Assembly: GCF_027920805.1 (NCBI RefSeq)
Contig: NZ_JANWOI010000001.1
Coordinates: forward strand, 124,001 to 188,000
Length of the DNA stretch: 64,000 nucleotides
Direction of reading: 5' to 3'
Origin: Govania unica
GTDB lineage: Bacteria > Pseudomonadota > Alphaproteobacteria > Sphingomonadales > Govanellaceae
Shown here: in pieces, positions 34,334 to 43,342 of the stretch
Numbering within the stretch: position 1 is the first letter of the stretch
How the letters are laid out: every line of letters begins with the position of its first letter
Made by a program: the position numbers and the translations under genes
Notes under the pieces: model-generated
Database searches by the model: none
Seen by the model: only the letters and a program-made list of their open reading frames with translations
Told to the model about the DNA's origin: nothing

Positions 34334-35542
34334 TTAGACGCGTTCGATGATGGTGGCGGTGCCCATGCCGCCGCCGATGCAGAGCGTCACAAGCGCCGTG
34401 CTTTTGCCGCTGCGCTCCAGTTCATCGACCACGGTGCCGAGGATCATGGCGCCGGTCGCGCCCAAGGGATGGCCCATGGCGATGGCGCCGCCGCAGACAT
34501 TGATATCCTTGTGATCAATATCGAGCACTTCCATGAAGCGCAGCACCACGGCGGCGAAGGCTTCGTTCAGTTCCCAAAGATCGATGTCGGATTTGGTCAT
34601 GCCTGCGCGTTTGAGGGCTTTCTCTGCGGCGTAGGACGGGCCGGTGAGCATGATGGTGGGTTCGGACCCCACATCAGCGAAGGCCCGGATACGGGCGCGC
34701 GGACGGAGGCCGAGACGATTGCCCATCTCCTTGGTGCCGATCAGCACGCCGGCTGCGCCATCGACGATGCCGCTTGAATTGCCGGCGTGATGCACATGAT
34801 CGATGCGCTCCACATCGGGATACCGCAGCAGGGCGACGGCGTCGAAGCCGAACATTTCGCCCTGATCGGCGAAGGACGGTTTGAGCGCGCCGAGAGTCTG
34901 GAGCGTGGTGTCCGGACGGATGAATTCATCATAGTCGAGCACGGTCAGGCCCAGCATGTCCTTCACCGGCAGGATTGATTTGGCGAACCGCCCCTCGGCC
35001 CAGGCCTGCGCCGCGCGCTTCTGGCTTTCGACCGCGAAGGAATCCACATCGGTGCGGCTGAACCCGCTTTGGGTAGCGATGAGATCGGCGCCGATGCCTT
35101 GCGGCACAAAACCCATGCGATGGGCGACCGTCGGGTCCGAAAACCAGGCTCCGCCGTCGCTGCCCATGGCGACGCGCGACATGGATTCGACACCGCCGCC
35201 AATGATCAGATCGGCTTGCCCCGCCATCACCTTGGCCGCCGCCATATTGCAGGCCACAAGGCCCGAGGCGCAGAAGCGGTCGACCTGCAGGCCGGGGATT
35301 TCCAGCGGCAAACCGGCATTCAGCACGGCGGCGCGGGCGATGTCGCTGCCTTGTTCGCCAACCGGGGAGACGACGCCGAGAATGACATCATCCACCAGCG
35401 ACATATCCACCTCATGGCGATCGCGGAGGCCGAGCAGAACCTGGCTTGCGAGCGTGATGGGGGTGATTTCATGCAGGCTGCCGGTGGCTTTGCCGCGCCC
35501 GCGCGGGGTGCGGACATGGTCGAGAATATAGGCATCGGTCAT
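34334..35542 (-). CDS. Acetyl-CoA acyltransferase, FadA-type thiolase
   Basis: 402 aa. The nucleophilic Cys is in [32 protein letters not shown] and [13 protein letters not shown] supply the His and second Cys. The N-terminus [20 protein letters not shown] is typical of thiolases paired with FadB/FadJ-type proteins. It performs the last, thiolytic step of beta-oxidation, passing substrate from the adjacent multienzyme protein with which it probably forms a trifunctional complex. It lies 31 nt after the acyl-CoA dehydrogenase gene. Confidence 0.96.
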   Translation of the reverse strand: MTDAYILDHVRTPRGRGKATGSLHEITPITLASQVLLGLRDRHEVDMSLVDDVILGVVSPVGEQGSDIARAAVLNAGLPLEIPGLQVDRFCASGLVACNMAAAKVMAGQADLIIGGGVESMSRVAMGSDGGAWFSDPTVAHRMGFVPQGIGADLIATQSGFSRTDVDSFAVESQKRAAQAWAEGRFAKSILPVKDMLGLTVLDYDEFIRPDTTLQTLGALKPSFADQGEMFGFDAVALLRYPDVERIDHVHHAGNSSGIVDGAAGVLIGTKEMGNRLGLRPRARIRAFADVGSEPTIMLTGPSYAAEKALKRAGMTKSDIDLWELNEAFAAVVLRFMEVLDIDHKDINVCGGAIAMGHPLGATGAMILGTVVDELERSGKSTALVTLCIGGGMGTATIIERV

Positions 35543-35573
35543 GGCTCTGTTCCTTGACTATGAGATCCGCTGA

Positions 35574-37364
35574 TCAAAAGGCGTCGGCGGCAAGCGCCAT
35601 CACCGGGTCCGCGCCGGATTCGACGCGGGCGAGGTGGGTCGCGGTTTCAGGAAGCACGCGGGCAAAATAGAAGCGCGCGGTCTGTAGCTTGTTGGTATAG
35701 AACTCGGTCTCGCTGGTGCCGGCGGCCAGTTGCGCTTGCGCTGTCTTGGCCATGCGCGCCCACAACCAGCCAAGGGTTACGAGCGCCATCAGATTGAGAT
35801 AATCATGGGCTCCGGCTCCGGCATTGTCGGGGTTTTTCATGCCATGCTGCATGAGCCACATGGTGGCCTGCTGCAATTGCTGCAAGGACTTGCCGAGCGG
35901 GGCGGTGAATTCGGTCATCTCCGCCGTATCTTTTTCGGCGGTGATGAAGTCCTGCACCAGGGCGAAATAGGCGCGTACGGAGCGACCACCATCCGCAGGC
36001 AGTTTGCGGCCGATAAGATCCATGGCCTGCACGCCGTTGGTGCCTTCATAGATCATGGCGATGCGGGCATCGCGGACGAATTGCTCCATGCCCCATTCGC
36101 GGATATAGCCGTGCCCGCCGAGACATTGCAGCGCCAGATTGGTGGCCTCAAAGCCCTTGTCGGTGAGATAGCTTTTGGCCACCGGCGTCATCAGGCTCAG
36201 CATATCAAGCGCGGTCTGGCGGGCCGCCGCATCGGGGTGGCGGCGGGTGATGTCGGCCTGAAGACCGGTCCAGAGCGCAAGCGCCCGCGTGCCTTCGTTG
36301 AAAGCGCGGATGGTCATCAGCATGCGGCGCACGTCGGGATGGACGATGATCGGATCGGCGGGCTTGGCCGTATCCTGGGGCCCGGTCAGCGCGCGGCCCT
36401 GAATGCGGTCTTTGGCATAGGCGGCGGCGTTCTGATAGGCGACCTCGGCAATGGCGAGGCCCTGGAGCGCCACCCCAAGCCGGGCTTCGTTCATCATGGT
36501 GAACATGGCGCGCATGCCCTTGTTGGCTTCGCCAATGAGCCAGCCCTGGGCGTCATCGTAATTCAGCACGCAGGTGGCGTTCGAATGGATGCCCATTTTT
36601 TCTTCGATGCGGGCGCATTGCACGCCGTTCCGACCGCCAAGACTGCCGTCGTCATTGACCAGCATCTTCGGCACCACGAACAGGCTGATGCCCTTGATGC
36701 CTTCGGGGGCGTCGGGCAGGCGGGCCAGCACCAGATGAATGATATTGTCGGTCAGGTCATGCTCGCCCGCCGAGATGAAAATCTTGGTGCCGGTGAGTTT
36801 ATAGCTGCCGTCGCTTTGCGGCACGGCCTTGGTGCGGATGAGGCCAAGATCGGTGCCGCATTGCGGCTCGGTCAGGTTCATGGTGCCGGACCATTCGCCG
36901 GATACCATGTTGGGGAGATATTTGTTTTTAATGTCGTCGCTCGCATGGACCTCAAGCGCTTCGGTCGCGCCTTTGGTGAGGCCCGGATACATAGCGAAGC
37001 CCCAGTTGGCGGCGATCATCATTTCGCTGATGGCGAGCCCCAGGGTCTGCGGCATGCCCTGACCGCCATGGTCGGGGTTCGAGGTCATGCCCTGCCAGCC
37101 GCCGTCTTTGTAAAGCTTATAGGCGTCCTTGAAGCCCTTCGGCGTGATCACATTGCCGTTGTCCCAATGACAGCCCTCCTCATCGCCCGGGAGATTGAGC
37201 GGATGGAGGACTTCTTCGGTCAGTTTGGCGCCTTCGGCCAGGATGGCGTCCACAAGATCCGGGGTGACTTCGTCAAAGCCAGTGAGCTCGGTCTGGCCGG
37301 TGAGAGACAACAGCTCGTGGATGACGAATTGCAGGTCACGAACGGGGGCTTTGTAGGACGGCAT
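35574..37364 (-). CDS. Acyl-CoA dehydrogenase, long form with extra C-terminal domain
   Basis: 596 aa, longer than classical enzymes, of the FadE5/AcdA type. N-terminal cap (MPSYKAPVRDLQFVIHELL), then TEPQCGTDLGLIRTKAVPQ, KIFISAGEHDLTDNIIHLVL, EEKMGIHSNATCVLNYDDA, and LQCLGGHGYIREWGMEQFVRD with YEGTNGVQAMDLIGRKL. An acetyl-CoA dehydrogenase-like C-terminal helical domain covers about 470-590. It catalyses the first step of beta-oxidation and is the first enzyme gene after the MerR regulator (27-nt gap). Confidence 0.95.
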   Translation of the reverse strand: MPSYKAPVRDLQFVIHELLSLTGQTELTGFDEVTPDLVDAILAEGAKLTEEVLHPLNLPGDEEGCHWDNGNVITPKGFKDAYKLYKDGGWQGMTSNPDHGGQGMPQTLGLAISEMMIAANWGFAMYPGLTKGATEALEVHASDDIKNKYLPNMVSGEWSGTMNLTEPQCGTDLGLIRTKAVPQSDGSYKLTGTKIFISAGEHDLTDNIIHLVLARLPDAPEGIKGISLFVVPKMLVNDDGSLGGRNGVQCARIEEKMGIHSNATCVLNYDDAQGWLIGEANKGMRAMFTMMNEARLGVALQGLAIAEVAYQNAAAYAKDRIQGRALTGPQDTAKPADPIIVHPDVRRMLMTIRAFNEGTRALALWTGLQADITRRHPDAAARQTALDMLSLMTPVAKSYLTDKGFEATNLALQCLGGHGYIREWGMEQFVRDARIAMIYEGTNGVQAMDLIGRKLPADGGRSVRAYFALVQDFITAEKDTAEMTEFTAPLGKSLQQLQQATMWLMQHGMKNPDNAGAGAHDYLNLMALVTLGWLWARMAKTAQAQLAAGTSETEFYTNKLQTARFYFARVLPETATHLARVESGADPVMALAADAF

Positions 37365-37391
37365 GGTCGGGCTCCTTTGGCGGCAAATGGG

Positions 37392-37802
37392 TCAGCGCTG
37401 GCCTTTGGCCTCTGCTGGCGCGGGATCTTCCCGGGTCAGCAGATCTTCGATGGTGGCGCAGAAATCCTGGACCTCGCGGAGGGTGGCTTCGATATCCTCA
37501 CGCTGACGTTCGAGGATGCCGATGCGTTCCCTGAGCTTGACGAGCGTGGCCCGGCGCTGGGTCAGACGGTTGTCACCGAGGTCATACATATCAAGCAGTT
37601 CGCCGATTTCAGCCAGCGACAGGCCAACCCGCTTGCCACGCAAAATCCAGGCGAGCCGTGTGTGATCGCGAGTCGAATAGATGCGGTTCTGACCGACGCG
37701 CTCAGGATTGATGAGATCGCGGTCTTCATAAAAGCGGATGGCACGCGGGGTGACGCTGAACTCCTGCGCGAGATCGGAGATGCTGTAGGTCTTGTCAGAC
37801 AT
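37392..37802 (-). CDS. MerR family regulator of the fatty acid/branched-chain operon (LiuR-like)
   Basis: 136 aa from the ATG at 37802 (GAGAGG nine nt or more upstream); an in-frame ATG at 37823 is less likely. The MerR helix-turn-helix is YSISDLAQEFSVTPRAIRFY and the wing LINPERVGQNRIYSTRD; a long C-terminal helix (RATLVKLRERIGILERQRED) dimerises. It has no metal-binding Cys pair, which fits the LiuR-type subgroup that controls leucine and fatty acid catabolism. It heads the operon and its own promoter overlaps a symmetric operator (37857-37878), so autoregulation is likely. Confidence 0.93.
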   Translation of the reverse strand: MSDKTYSISDLAQEFSVTPRAIRFYEDRDLINPERVGQNRIYSTRDHTRLAWILRGKRVGLSLAEIGELLDMYDLGDNRLTQRRATLVKLRERIGILERQREDIEATLREVQDFCATIEDLLTREDPAPAEAKGQR

Positions 37803-37849
37803 GCTGTTGCCGGCCTCTCGCAATCGGGGGACGCTTGGGTGATGGCAGA

Positions 37850-37878
37850 AGCTTACTTTACGTTGACGTAAACGTCAA
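37850..37878 (-). promoter_or_regulatory. Promoter with overlapping double-palindrome operator for the MerR-beta-oxidation operon
   Basis: On the minus strand TTGACG (37878-37873) and TAAGCT (37855-37850), 17 nt apart, make a possible promoter. Between and over them lie two interlocked palindromes, TTTACGTTGACGTAAA (37857-37872) and TTGACGTAAACGTCAA (37863-37878). The ACGT core thus repeats three times every 6 bp. LiuR-type sites are palindromes of this ACGT kind. Confidence 0.65.
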
Positions 37879-38225
37879 TTTTCTCTCGGCTGGAGAGATT
37901 ATCGTGTCAGGTAGAGAAGGATCATAGCATGCACAGCATAAAGTGACAGGCTGGATGCAGGGTGGTGCCGCCTGCAAGGGGGCCGTCATCCTAAGTGCAG
38001 CGACGGGATGACGTGTGTTTTGGATATTTCCGGCCTCGGACATGCAGCGCAATTGTCCTGTCATTCCCGAGCTAGTCTATCGTCTTTCTGGATATTCTAC
38101 AGTTTTTTCCTGCAGATTAGACTGGCTTTTCCACGGGGCTTGGCGTAACAGCAAGGCAGAGTTGCGTTTTTTATGGCAGACTAGGCCAACCGCAGTTTTC
38201 CAGATCGAAATTTCAGAACAGTCAT
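37879..38225. other. Intergenic region, no gene found
   Basis: Between the MerR operon promoter and the TauE/SafE gene. It contains a loose GC-rich dyad around 37990-38015 and no ORF with a ribosome binding site. The TauE promoter is presumably here but I could not pick it out. Confidence 0.4.
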
Positions 38226-39143
38226 ATGCAGATTTATCTGCCCATCGCCGAACTTTCTCTCAACGTGTTCCTGCTGCTTGGCATGGGCGGGCTCGTCGGG
38301 TTTTTGTCGGGCATGTTCGGGGTTGGCGGCGGCTTTCTGATGACGCCTTTGCTGCTGTTCGCCGGTGTGCCGTCGGCGGTGGCGGTGGCGTCGGGTGCGA
38401 ACGAGATTACGGCGGCCTCTATTTCTGGCGCGCAGGCCCATTGGCGGCGTGGCGGGGTTGATGTCAAAATGGGGCTGGTGCTGTCGGCGGGCGGGCTTGT
38501 GGGCTCCTATGCCGGGGCGATCGCCTTCAAGATCTTGCGTGCCACCGGCCAGCTTGAGCTGATGATTTCCGTAGCCTTCGTGATTTTTCTCACCAGCATG
38601 GGATTGCTTATGCTGGTGGAAAGCGGCCGCACCATCTGGCGTCAGCACAAGGGCTTGCCGGTGGCGCCGCGCCGCCGCCATCGCACCTGGGTTGACAGCT
38701 GGCCGCATAAGATGCGGTTTCGCAAATCGCTGCAATACGTGAGCGTCTATCTGCCGCTGATGATCGGCGCGGTGGTTGGCATCATGGTGTCGCTGATGGG
38801 GGTCGGCGGCGGCTTTATCATGATTCCAGCGATGATTTATATCCTCAACATGCCGACCAATGTGGTGATCGGGACCTCGCTGTTTCAGATCACAGTGGTG
38901 ACCGGGGCCGTGACTTTTTTCCATTCGATCAACACCCAGTCGGTCGATGTGGTGCTGGCGCTGATTCTTTTGGTCGGGGCGGTGATCGGAGCCCAGCTTG
39001 GGGTGCGTGTCGGCTATAAGCTTCGCGGGGAACAGTTGCGCGGGTTGCTTGGGCTCATGGTGTTCTGTGTCGGATTGCGCATGGGGTTTGACCTTTTTGT
39101 CACCCCGCAGGATTTCTTCTCCGTCACGCCGGTGCTGGGGTAG
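38226..39143 (+). CDS. Sulfite exporter TauE/SafE family permease
   Basis: 305 aa with about eight predicted membrane helices in two homologous halves, each opening with the family glycine signature: GFLSGMFGVGGGFLMTPLLL (about 25-44) and VSLMGVGGGFIMIPAMIY (about 188-205). The family exports sulfite, sulfoacetate or other organosulfur anions across the inner membrane. A TIGR02186 protein gene follows after 3 nt, a pairing typical of alphaproteobacteria. The ribosome binding site before the ATG at 38226 is weak. Confidence 0.92.
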   Translation: MQIYLPIAELSLNVFLLLGMGGLVGFLSGMFGVGGGFLMTPLLLFAGVPSAVAVASGANEITAASISGAQAHWRRGGVDVKMGLVLSAGGLVGSYAGAIAFKILRATGQLELMISVAFVIFLTSMGLLMLVESGRTIWRQHKGLPVAPRRRHRTWVDSWPHKMRFRKSLQYVSVYLPLMIGAVVGIMVSLMGVGGGFIMIPAMIYILNMPTNVVIGTSLFQITVVTGAVTFFHSINTQSVDVVLALILLVGAVIGAQLGVRVGYKLRGEQLRGLLGLMVFCVGLRMGFDLFVTPQDFFSVTPVLG

Positions 39144-39146
39144 GAC

Positions 39147-40013
39147 ATGGTCAGGCTGGGCCGGTGCATAGGGATTTTGGGCATGGTGCTGGCCCTCGCG
39201 CAGGGGCAGGCGGCAGCGGAAGATAAGCTTGAAACCTCAACCGGCCGGGCCGATCCGCGCGGCTTGATTGCTGATATTTCCTCGAACCAGATCGCCATCA
39301 CCTCAAGTTTCCGCGGCACCAGTCTGTTGCTGTTCGGGGCCATCGACTGGCGTCGCGTGCAGCATGACAAATGGACCCGCGCGCCGCGGCCGGGCGAGAC
39401 GCTGAACGATGAAACCAATCGCCGCCCGTTCGATGTCATCATGGTGGTCGAAGGTCCGAAACAGTCCTATGTGGTGCGGCGCAAGGAAAAGATCGGCGGG
39501 ATCTGGGTCAATCGGCACGCGGCCACGGTGCGCGATCTGCCAAGTTTTTATGCCCTGACCGCGACCCGCGCGCCGGTGGAAATCCTGATGCCGGCGGAAC
39601 TCAAACGCTATCCGGTGGGCTTTGCCGAGCTGCCGTTCAAATGGAGCGCCGCGCCGCCTGCGGCACAGACCACCAGTTACCGCAATGCGGTGTTGCGTGA
39701 TCTGGTGTCGGCGCGGGTCTATTCCGAACGGCCGGGCAGTCTTGTGGTGATGGATCACACGCTGTTTCGGGCCGAGGTGGAATTCCCTGCCAACGTGCCG
39801 GTCGGGCCTTACCGGGTCAATATCTATCTTGTCTGGGACGGCAAGGTCATCGCCCATCAGACAGCGCCGCTTTCCATTGATAAAATCGGCTTCGAGCGGG
39901 CGGTTTATACCTTTGCGAAAAGTGAACCGGCGCTTTATGGGCTGATTGCGGTGATCATCGCGGTCGTCGCCGGGATGTTTGCCGGGGCGCTGACCCGACG
40001 CTTCACGGGCTGA
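39147..40013 (+). CDS. TIGR02186 family protein, partner of TauE/SafE permease
   Basis: 288 aa. A signal peptide (GILGMVLALAQGQAAA) leads into a periplasmic beta-rich domain (IAITSSFRGTSLLLFGAID, DVIMVVEGPKQSYVVRRKEK, NVPVGPYRVNIYLVWDGKV). A single membrane helix (LYGLIAVIIAVVAGMFAGAL) with a short basic tail anchors it at the C-terminus. This is the conserved TIGR02186 architecture. Its role is unknown, but it is nearly always beside a TauE-type permease, here 3 nt upstream. Confidence 0.9.
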   Translation: MVRLGRCIGILGMVLALAQGQAAAEDKLETSTGRADPRGLIADISSNQIAITSSFRGTSLLLFGAIDWRRVQHDKWTRAPRPGETLNDETNRRPFDVIMVVEGPKQSYVVRRKEKIGGIWVNRHAATVRDLPSFYALTATRAPVEILMPAELKRYPVGFAELPFKWSAAPPAAQTTSYRNAVLRDLVSARVYSERPGSLVVMDHTLFRAEVEFPANVPVGPYRVNIYLVWDGKVIAHQTAPLSIDKIGFERAVYTFAKSEPALYGLIAVIIAVVAGMFAGALTRRFTG

Positions 40014-40017
40014 GGGC

Positions 40018-40126
40018 ATTTCGAGACGCCGCTTGCGCGGCTCCTCAATGCGAACGAACGGGTTTTTGGGTGGCCGGTTCCGATCCGTTCGTCCTGAGGA
40101 AGCCCCGTGAGGGGCTGTCTCGAAGG
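40018..40126. repeat. Palindromic intergenic repeat, family C
   Basis: Outer arms TTTCGAGAC...GTCTCGAAGGA with inner CTCCTCAATGCGAACGAACG and CGTTCGTCCTGAGGA. It is related to the element at 11648. It lies between TIGR02186 and ccdA genes. Confidence 0.8.
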
Positions 40127-40195
40127 ACCGGTGCAGGTGATTGCTGCGCCACCCTCTTCCCCCTTTGCCTCTGATCGGCTATGACGGGAGCCATG

Positions 40196-40924
40196 ATGAC
40201 CGGAGACGTTAGTTTTTTAATGGCCTTTCTCGGCGGGGTGTTGAGTTTTGTCTCGCCCTGCGTGTTGCCGCTTGTGCCGGCCTACTTCTGTTTTCTCACC
40301 GGCGCGAGCCTTGAGGAACTGACCGAAGGCGGCTCCGCGCGGGTCAATCCGCTGCCACGGGCCTTCGCCTTCGTGCTTGGGTTTTCGACGGTGTTCGTGG
40401 CTCTTGGCGCGGGGGCTTCGGCGCTCAGCCAGCTGCTGCGCAGCAATCTCGATATTTTCTCCCTGATCGCCGGGGCGGTGGTGATCCTGCTTGGGCTTCA
40501 TTTCATGGGGCTGTTCCGCATCGCTTTCCTCGATCGTGAGGCGCGGCTGCATCCCGACAGCAAGCCCATGGGGTTGCTTGGCGCTTATGGCATCGGGCTT
40601 GCCTTTGCCTTTGGCTGGACGCCCTGCATCGGTCCGATCCTCGGGGCCATTCTCGCGGTGGCGGCGACCCAGCAGGGGATCGGCAGCGGGGTCGGTTTGC
40701 TCGCGGTTTATTCGCTCGGGCTCGGCATTCCGTTTTTGCTGGCGGCGTTTGGCGTGAAGGCCTTTACCCGGTTCCTGATCCGCTTCCGGCCTCATGTGCG
40801 GAAGGTGGAGCTTGTGGCGGGCGTGCTGCTGGTGGCGACGGGCATCGCCATTATGACCGGATCGCTGCAAACGCTTGGCACTACGTTGTTCGAGTGGTTC
40901 CCCTGGCTGCAGAATATCGGCTGA
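40196..40924 (+). CDS. ccdA: Cytochrome c biogenesis protein CcdA (short DsbD-like thiol carrier)
   Basis: About 242 aa with six predicted membrane helices. Each half carries the paired-Cys motif: LSFVSPCVLPLVPAYF and GWTPCIGPILGAIL, the two cysteines that relay electrons from cytoplasmic thioredoxin to periplasmic thiols for c-type cytochrome maturation. It ends after the sixth helix, as CcdA does. Starts at 40181, 40193 or 40196 are all possible; GGGAG upstream best suits 40193/40196. Other ccm genes are absent. Confidence 0.92.
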   Translation: MTGDVSFLMAFLGGVLSFVSPCVLPLVPAYFCFLTGASLEELTEGGSARVNPLPRAFAFVLGFSTVFVALGAGASALSQLLRSNLDIFSLIAGAVVILLGLHFMGLFRIAFLDREARLHPDSKPMGLLGAYGIGLAFAFGWTPCIGPILGAILAVAATQQGIGSGVGLLAVYSLGLGIPFLLAAFGVKAFTRFLIRFRPHVRKVELVAGVLLVATGIAIMTGSLQTLGTTLFEWFPWLQNIG

Positions 40925-40935
40925 AAAAGCCGGGT

Positions 40936-41217
40936 CTAATGGACCAGTGCCATGGGTTCCGGCGTGAAATCCAGATGATCGGCAAGGCGGCTCCAGATCT
41001 CGGCTGATACGCCTTCCCACATCTCGCGGCCGCTCTCGTCTCCAAGATTGCGCATTTTCTGCACCGCTTCGGCGGCGATGGCGATGGCGCGTTCGCCAAA
41101 ACGTCCAAGCAGGCTGTCGGCCACCGTGGCGAAATAGCAGCCGGGGTCGATGCCGCTTTCATCCTCAAGCGTCTTGAGCATGGATTGGGCTTTCATGCCG
41201 TCATGGGTTTTCTGCAT
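40936..41217 (-). CDS. Hypothetical protein, 93 aa
   Basis: The ATG at 41217 has a good ribosome binding site (GGAGG, spacing 6). The product is soluble, mostly helical and acidic, with LEDESGIDPGCYFATVADSL, RAIAIAAEAVQKMRNLGDES and EIWSRLADHLDF. I do not recognise the family; small proteins of this kind with the 'FATVADSLLGRFGE..AI' pattern appear conserved in alphaproteobacteria from memory only. It lies 112 bp past bioD on the same strand and converges with ccdA. Confidence 0.7.
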   Translation of the reverse strand: MQKTHDGMKAQSMLKTLEDESGIDPGCYFATVADSLLGRFGERAIAIAAEAVQKMRNLGDESGREMWEGVSAEIWSRLADHLDFTPEPMALVH

Positions 41218-41329
41218 GTCTTCCTCCAGAGAGCGTTCCTTGGAGACGGCAATGCAAATGGCTTGCCAAGTTTATTTGACGTGAAATCAATAGCTTGGCG
41301 AAATCTGACTGGGCAGGATTTGCCGACTG

Positions 41330-41995
41330 TCAGAGGAGGGCGGTCAAAAGATCCGGGGCCCCGGTAAGATCGTCGCCAAGGCGCGGCAGGATCAGCACCG
41401 GAATATCGAGATGGCGGCGGATGGTGGCGGCGGTCTCTTCAAGCGGCACCGGCGATATCGGGGAGGCGCTCAGGATGATGGCGGCAACCGGGATGCCGCG
41501 TGTCTGAAGGGCGGTGACGGTGGCGATGCTGTGGCTGATGGTGCCGAGATAACTGCCCGCGATAACGAGCGCCGGAGCACCCGTATCCATCATCCAGTCG
41601 GCCACCGTATGGCGATCATCCAGCGGCACAAAGGCCCCGCCGACGCCTTCGATGAGCACGAGATTCTCGGGTCCGACGAGGGCGGCTTTTGAGAAGGCAC
41701 CAAGGGCGGCGACGTCGATCACTTTGCCCTCCCGCGCGGCGGCCATGTCGGGGGACAGGGGTGCGCGAAACCGCCAGGGGGTGATGGCGTGGATATTGTC
41801 CGCCGTGGCGTCTAGGCCTTGGGCGGCCAGCAACTGATGGCTGTCGCTCTCGGTCATGCCATCTTCATATCCGCTCAGGACTGGTTTCAGGGCGCGCACG
41901 CTGAGGCCCCGGGCCCGGGCCTGCCGGGTTAGGAGGGCGGTAACAAAGGTCTTGCCGATCTCGGTGCCGGTGGCGGTGATGAAATAACGCCGCAT
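41330..41995 (-). CDS. bioD: Dethiobiotin synthase
   Basis: 221 aa from the ATG at 41995 (MRRYFITATGTEIGKTF). The Walker A-type loop TATGTEIGKTFV binds ATP; VLIEGVGGAFVPL and AGSYLGTISHSIAT are family marks. BioD carboxylates and closes the ureido ring of DAPA to dethiobiotin. The ATG overlaps nothing but sits 1 nt after the bioF stop, so the two genes are co-translated. The longer frame to 42031 would lie within bioF and is not needed. Confidence 0.95.
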   Translation of the reverse strand: MRRYFITATGTEIGKTFVTALLTRQARARGLSVRALKPVLSGYEDGMTESDSHQLLAAQGLDATADNIHAITPWRFRAPLSPDMAAAREGKVIDVAALGAFSKAALVGPENLVLIEGVGGAFVPLDDRHTVADWMMDTGAPALVIAGSYLGTISHSIATVTALQTRGIPVAAIILSASPISPVPLEETAATIRRHLDIPVLILPRLGDDLTGAPDLLTALL

Positions 41996-41996
41996 G

Positions 41997-43169
41997 TCAC
42001 ACCGTTTCCGGCCGTGCGGGGAGGATGGCAAGCGCCGTGATGGCCTCGGTCAGACGGATCACGTCGGCGTCGTCATGGGCGGCGGTGAAAGTGATGCGGA
42101 GCCGCGCCGTGCCCTCGGCCACCGTGGGCGGCCGGATGGCGACCACCAGAAACCCCTGGGCTTCAAGGGCTTTCGAGGCGGCAAGGGCCTGATCCGCCGC
42201 ACCGATGATGACCGGCACGATGCAGGTCTCCGGTGTGGGCAGGCCGAGCCTGGCCGCGAACAATCGGGCTTTGCGCACCGGCTCGGCCCGAAGTGCCGCG
42301 TCGCATTCGATGATATCGAGCGCGGCGATGGCGGCGGCGGCGCTCGCAGGCGGCAGGCCGGTGGTGAAGACGATGCTGCGGGCCCGGTTGCGGACGAAAT
42401 CAATGACCGGCGTCGAGGCGCAAAGATAGCCGCCATAGGAGCCGATGGCTTTGGACAAAGTGCCCATTTGCAGGGGAACCCGGGCTTTTTCACTGCCGAT
42501 GAAGCTCGATCCCCGGCCTGCGCCGAGCACGCCGACACCGTGGGCGTCATCGGTCAGAAGCCAGGCGTCATGGGCCTCGGCCAGCGGCCCAAGCTGATCA
42601 AGCGGGGCAAGGTCGCCGTCCATGCTGAACACGCCATCGGTCAGGATCAGGGCATGGGGATGCTGGCCGCGATGGGTGGCGAGCAGCTCCGCGAGATGCG
42701 CCATATCATTGTGGCGGAACACATGAACCGTGGCCGCGCTCAGCTTGGCGCCGGCGAACAGGCAGGCATGGCAAAGTTCGTCCATGAAAATCACGTCATC
42801 CGGGCCGGTGAAGCAGGGGATGATGCCGATATTGGCCAGAAAGCCGCTGCCGAACACCAGAGCCGCCTCAGTCCCCTTGAGCCGGGCGAGCCGGGTTTCA
42901 AGTTCGCCCATGAGCGGATGATCGCCGGTCACCATGCGCGACGCCGCGGCTCCGGTGCCATAAAGCTCGATGGCCTCGCGGGCGCGAGCCTTGACCTCGG
43001 GGTGATGGGCCAGATTGAGATAGTCATTGCAGGAAAAGGAGATCAGCCGCCGCCCCTCGCGCGTGACCCCGGCCCGGGCGTCGCGTACCGTCGGCACGGT
43101 GCGGCGGTCAAGCGCCGCAGCCCGGATACGGTCGAGTTTGGCCCTGGCAAAATCATCGAGTGAGGTCAT
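41997..43169 (-). CDS. bioF: 8-amino-7-oxononanoate synthase
   Basis: 390 aa from the ATG at 43169 (MTSLDDFARAKLDRIRA). Alpha-oxoamine synthase fold: FSCNDYLNLAHHPEV, GTGAAASRMVTGDHPLMGEL, LLTDDAHGVGVLGAGRGSS, and the PLP lysine in GTLSKAIGSYGGYL. It condenses pimeloyl-thioester with alanine to KAPA, the first committed step of biotin synthesis. It opens the minus-strand bioF-bioD operon and is divergent from bioB. The upstream open extension to 43358 runs through the bioB promoter and into bioB, so it is not real. Confidence 0.95.
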   Translation of the reverse strand: MTSLDDFARAKLDRIRAAALDRRTVPTVRDARAGVTREGRRLISFSCNDYLNLAHHPEVKARAREAIELYGTGAAASRMVTGDHPLMGELETRLARLKGTEAALVFGSGFLANIGIIPCFTGPDDVIFMDELCHACLFAGAKLSAATVHVFRHNDMAHLAELLATHRGQHPHALILTDGVFSMDGDLAPLDQLGPLAEAHDAWLLTDDAHGVGVLGAGRGSSFIGSEKARVPLQMGTLSKAIGSYGGYLCASTPVIDFVRNRARSIVFTTGLPPASAAAAIAALDIIECDAALRAEPVRKARLFAARLGLPTPETCIVPVIIGAADQALAASKALEAQGFLVVAIRPPTVAEGTARLRITFTAAHDDADVIRLTEAITALAILPARPETV

Positions 43170-43235
43170 GGCGGATCCGTCTGGTAAAATGCGCTGCATC
43201 TTGGGCGGCGCGGTCTTTCGAGTCAATCTTGCGTG

Positions 43236-43251
43236 GGTTTTATAGAAAACC
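43236..43251. promoter_or_regulatory. Palindrome between divergent biotin operons
   Basis: GGTTTTATAGAAAACC is a perfect 6-4-6 inverted repeat in the middle of the 173-bp bioF/bioB gap. Its core TTATAGAAAA is one base from the TTATAGATAA form of the alphaproteobacterial BioR box. Nearby on the minus strand TTGACT and CAAGAT, 17 nt apart, could be the bioF promoter. Confidence 0.5.
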
Positions 43252-43342
43252 GCGATCGGGTGCATTGGTGGTTTCGTCTTGACTTGAGGCACCGGCTCAG
43301 CGACGGTGCGGCGAACAGGCACAGCTAGGGATTGGCTATCCA

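Noticed and set aside
35730-37871. 713-codon open frame on the plus strand opposite the acyl-CoA dehydrogenase and MerR genes
   Set aside because: Antisense shadow; runs across two real genes and their operator and lacks any recognisable domain.
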